Positions 61,765 through 64,000 of a stretch of 64,000 nucleotides of DNA are shown in pieces. The stretch covers positions 2,647,394 through 2,711,393 of the forward strand of contig VZSE01013631.1 of assembly GCA_013398275.1 (NCBI GenBank). The letters are read 5' to 3'. The notes under the pieces are model-generated. The model was not told the origin of the DNA. It made no database searches and was given only the letters and a program-made list of their open reading frames with translations. The stretch comes from Promerops cafer (taxonomy: Eukaryota > Chordata > Aves > Passeriformes > Nectariniidae). Positions within the stretch are counted from its first letter, which is position 1, and each line of letters opens with the position of its first letter. The translations under genes and the position numbers were made by a program.

Positions 61765-64000
61765 CTTGAGGGGAAAGCAACAATGCCAGCTTTACATTAG
61801 TTATACTTTGTTAACATGTCCTTCTATCCACATTTTTATTTGGACTTTGCTTTAAAGTATACATTTTAAATAGTTCATTGAAAAGAACAACAATGGCTAT
61901 TTAAAGTAGTTCAGAGTCAGAGACAGCAGATACATTCCTGTATCACTTGCATACTAATAGCATATTCAGTATCAGCTGAGCAGGGACCAGACAGTTCTCT
62001 GATAAAAGACCCAAAAAGCACATCTGGAATACTTCCAAACAAACTGAATACATCTTTTTTTGGTGTATTAAAAACTGTGTAACAGCAACGTAATTCCCTC
62101 ACACCACAATTTGCCATAAAAACCAGACGTACACAGTGAGAATTTTACAGCTTGAGTTCTTTTGCAATGTTCTAGCATTGTGGTAGTACTGTCTTTGTAA
62201 TAATCATGTACTTGTGGTCCTAGACAGGCAAAATCAAATTAAATTATCCAGATTCCTAGTGCAGATTCAATTTCAGCAGTTCAACTGTTTTCTGTTCTAG
62301 CTGGGCTTTTTCTGGTCATATACAAGTCCTCCACAGCTATGATTAGGGGGGGTTATTTTTTCTTCCTCTTCAACTACTTTAATTCTGGAAAATGCTGAAA
62401 TGCAATTAATAAAAAAGATGCTTCCTTCTTAACTTTGCTATAACTTAGTAAAAATGTTACCTACATCTAGGTATGTATGACATTGGATCACTGGCAGGTT
62501 TTTAACCTCATTTCACCTTGAGGACTAATAATAGTAATGATCAGTGTTCAAAATCCACAAAGTAGAAGTCCATTTTAGTACTGAACTAAATATTTAGCTT
62601 CTAAAATTAAAACATGCAACACCAAAAGTAATTTTCTTAAAAACCATGAAAAAAATCTCGCAGTACTGCATATTTTAGTGATTATCTATGGCAAAGAATG
62701 TTTAAATACCATTGCTACATGATGCACCTGTGGCAACCTTAGTGTCACTGCAGCAACATGAAATTTGAGTTAACTATACAATCTAAGGTCATTACTGTAG
62801 GTGACCATAAGAAAAGGCATATTATGCAGCATCTATTATTAATCACTATGTGATCATTTAATATGAAATACAGATGTTAGATCAAGTCTAATATTTTTTC
62901 AGTTTTACAGTGACAAAAACTTAACTATACATTTGACATAAGTCATTTGTCCAGAAAGAGTAACAGCTGCATACACTATGCAAACTAGAAACATGCTTTG
63001 GGCTTTAAAACATTTAACATCCTACCAATATTTTCCTCTTCTAAAAAGGGGAAATGAAAAGGAAATAATTACCCACTTCCTAGATGCATGAAAAATGGTT
63101 ACAAAGTACTGCTTCTGTCATACTTAATGAAGAATATTTAAATCCTGTTAGTGAAAGCGTTACAGGAGAAACAGTGAGAAACAAAAGATTTTTTTAAAGG
63201 CATGCACCAGACTTGGTAGATGCCAAAACAATTATTTCAAACGAAAGTCCCACTGTATGTTCAAGTATGCTTTGAATAAACAGATTTCTGCACACAGTTT
63301 GAGGAGGAGCATGCTTTAGTATGGAAAAAACTATCCTGAACTAACTGATCTGCAGACAAATCAGTAAATTCAAAATTCATTTTCTGTTTCATTCTTCAAG
63401 AAAGTTCTAAGACCATAAGCACACTTGATAATTTCAGCCTATTATAGGTTTTCAGAAAGTTAAAAAAACAATGGAATAGGTTAATCTATGTACCAGCCAG
63501 TGTGGTACTTGATTATAAAACAATGCAGTTTCATATTGAAAGTTTTAAGTGGTGAAAAATCTCCATAAATCACTACCATAAATAGCAGTATTAAGAACTA
63601 CATAGCTTCCCTAAGAAGTCTAACCTGAAGATCAAGATTCAGAAATAATTCAAAATTTGACCCACACTGATTTCTCCTCCATCTTATAAGGGGAAAAAAA
63701 ATCTCACTGATTTGAGAGTAAGTAAAATTAAGTTTAAAGTAAACCATCTTTTTAAAAGTTCTATTGCTGTGTATTACAGGGTAATTAAACACAGTGACAC
63801 AGTAGCACACATTCATAAATTGTAGCCCTTGGTGTTTTTTAAAGCAATGTTCGGTGTCATTTATATCTAGTGATTCTACATTAGCTTTGTATTTTCCAAG
63901 CAAAGCCTCTATTTATATAAAATGCAGGATAATGTTTAAAACTTATCCAAGCAGTTAGAGAAGTTTATCTTTGAAAACAACAGTAAGTATTATCTAGCAA
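61765..64000 (-). other. GNPDA2: GNPDA2 last intron (partial)
   Basis: AT-rich sequence upstream of the terminal exon on the minus strand. I looked for the preceding GNPDA2 exon and did not find it. The 101-codon open frame at 63598-63903 has no enzyme motif. Confidence 0.7.

Noticed and set aside
63598..63903. 101-codon minus-strand frame considered as a further GNPDA2 exon
   Set aside because: It lacks any glucosamine-6-phosphate deaminase motif and does not encode the residues expected before the terminal exon.

Overview
This is vertebrate nuclear DNA, almost certainly from a bird. The coding exons are short and separated by AT-rich introns with GT-AG junctions. Repeats with the layout of avian CR1 LINEs, including a tail ending in ATTCTATG, occur on both strands. 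One long terminal repeat resembles the common avian ERVL type. The species cannot be named from the sequence. Three conserved genes lie in the order YIPF7 (minus), GUF1 (plus), GNPDA2 (minus), which is the order known on human chromosome 4.

Region by region: 1-5.8 kb is AT-rich DNA with no gene I can support. 5,977-17,564 (minus) holds five coding exons of a Yip1-family membrane protein, best called YIPF7; they join in frame to 257 residues. 17.6-38.4 kb is the large gap between the divergently transcribed YIPF7 and GUF1. It holds old CR1 copies, a CR1 split by a solo LTR, microsatellites and a GC-rich patch, but no coding exon that I recognise. 38,593-57,533 (plus) is a complete GUF1 gene: 17 coding exons, all junctions in phase, 658 residues, the mitochondrial LepA/EF4-type GTPase. 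Its promoter is a CpG-rich island. Its introns carry an LTR with a duplicated TATA unit (intron 1), a truncated CR1 (intron 7), an antisense ERVL-like LTR (intron 8), and a tetranucleotide repeat beside an apparent assembly duplication (intron 13). 57.7-59.3 kb is the convergent gap. 59.3-64 kb is the 3' end of GNPDA2 (minus): a long 3' UTR, the terminal coding exon at 61,706-61,764 and part of the last intron.

The genes do not form a functional unit. YIPF7 is predicted to act in ER-Golgi membranes, GUF1 on mitochondrial ribosomes, and GNPDA2 in amino-sugar catabolism in the cytosol. I found no CRISPR array, operon or unknown multi-gene system. The points most worth a second look are the LTR promoter-like unit just inside GUF1 intron 1, the nested CR1/LTR insertion, the CpG-rich patches in YIPF7, and the probable assembly error at the N at 52,690.
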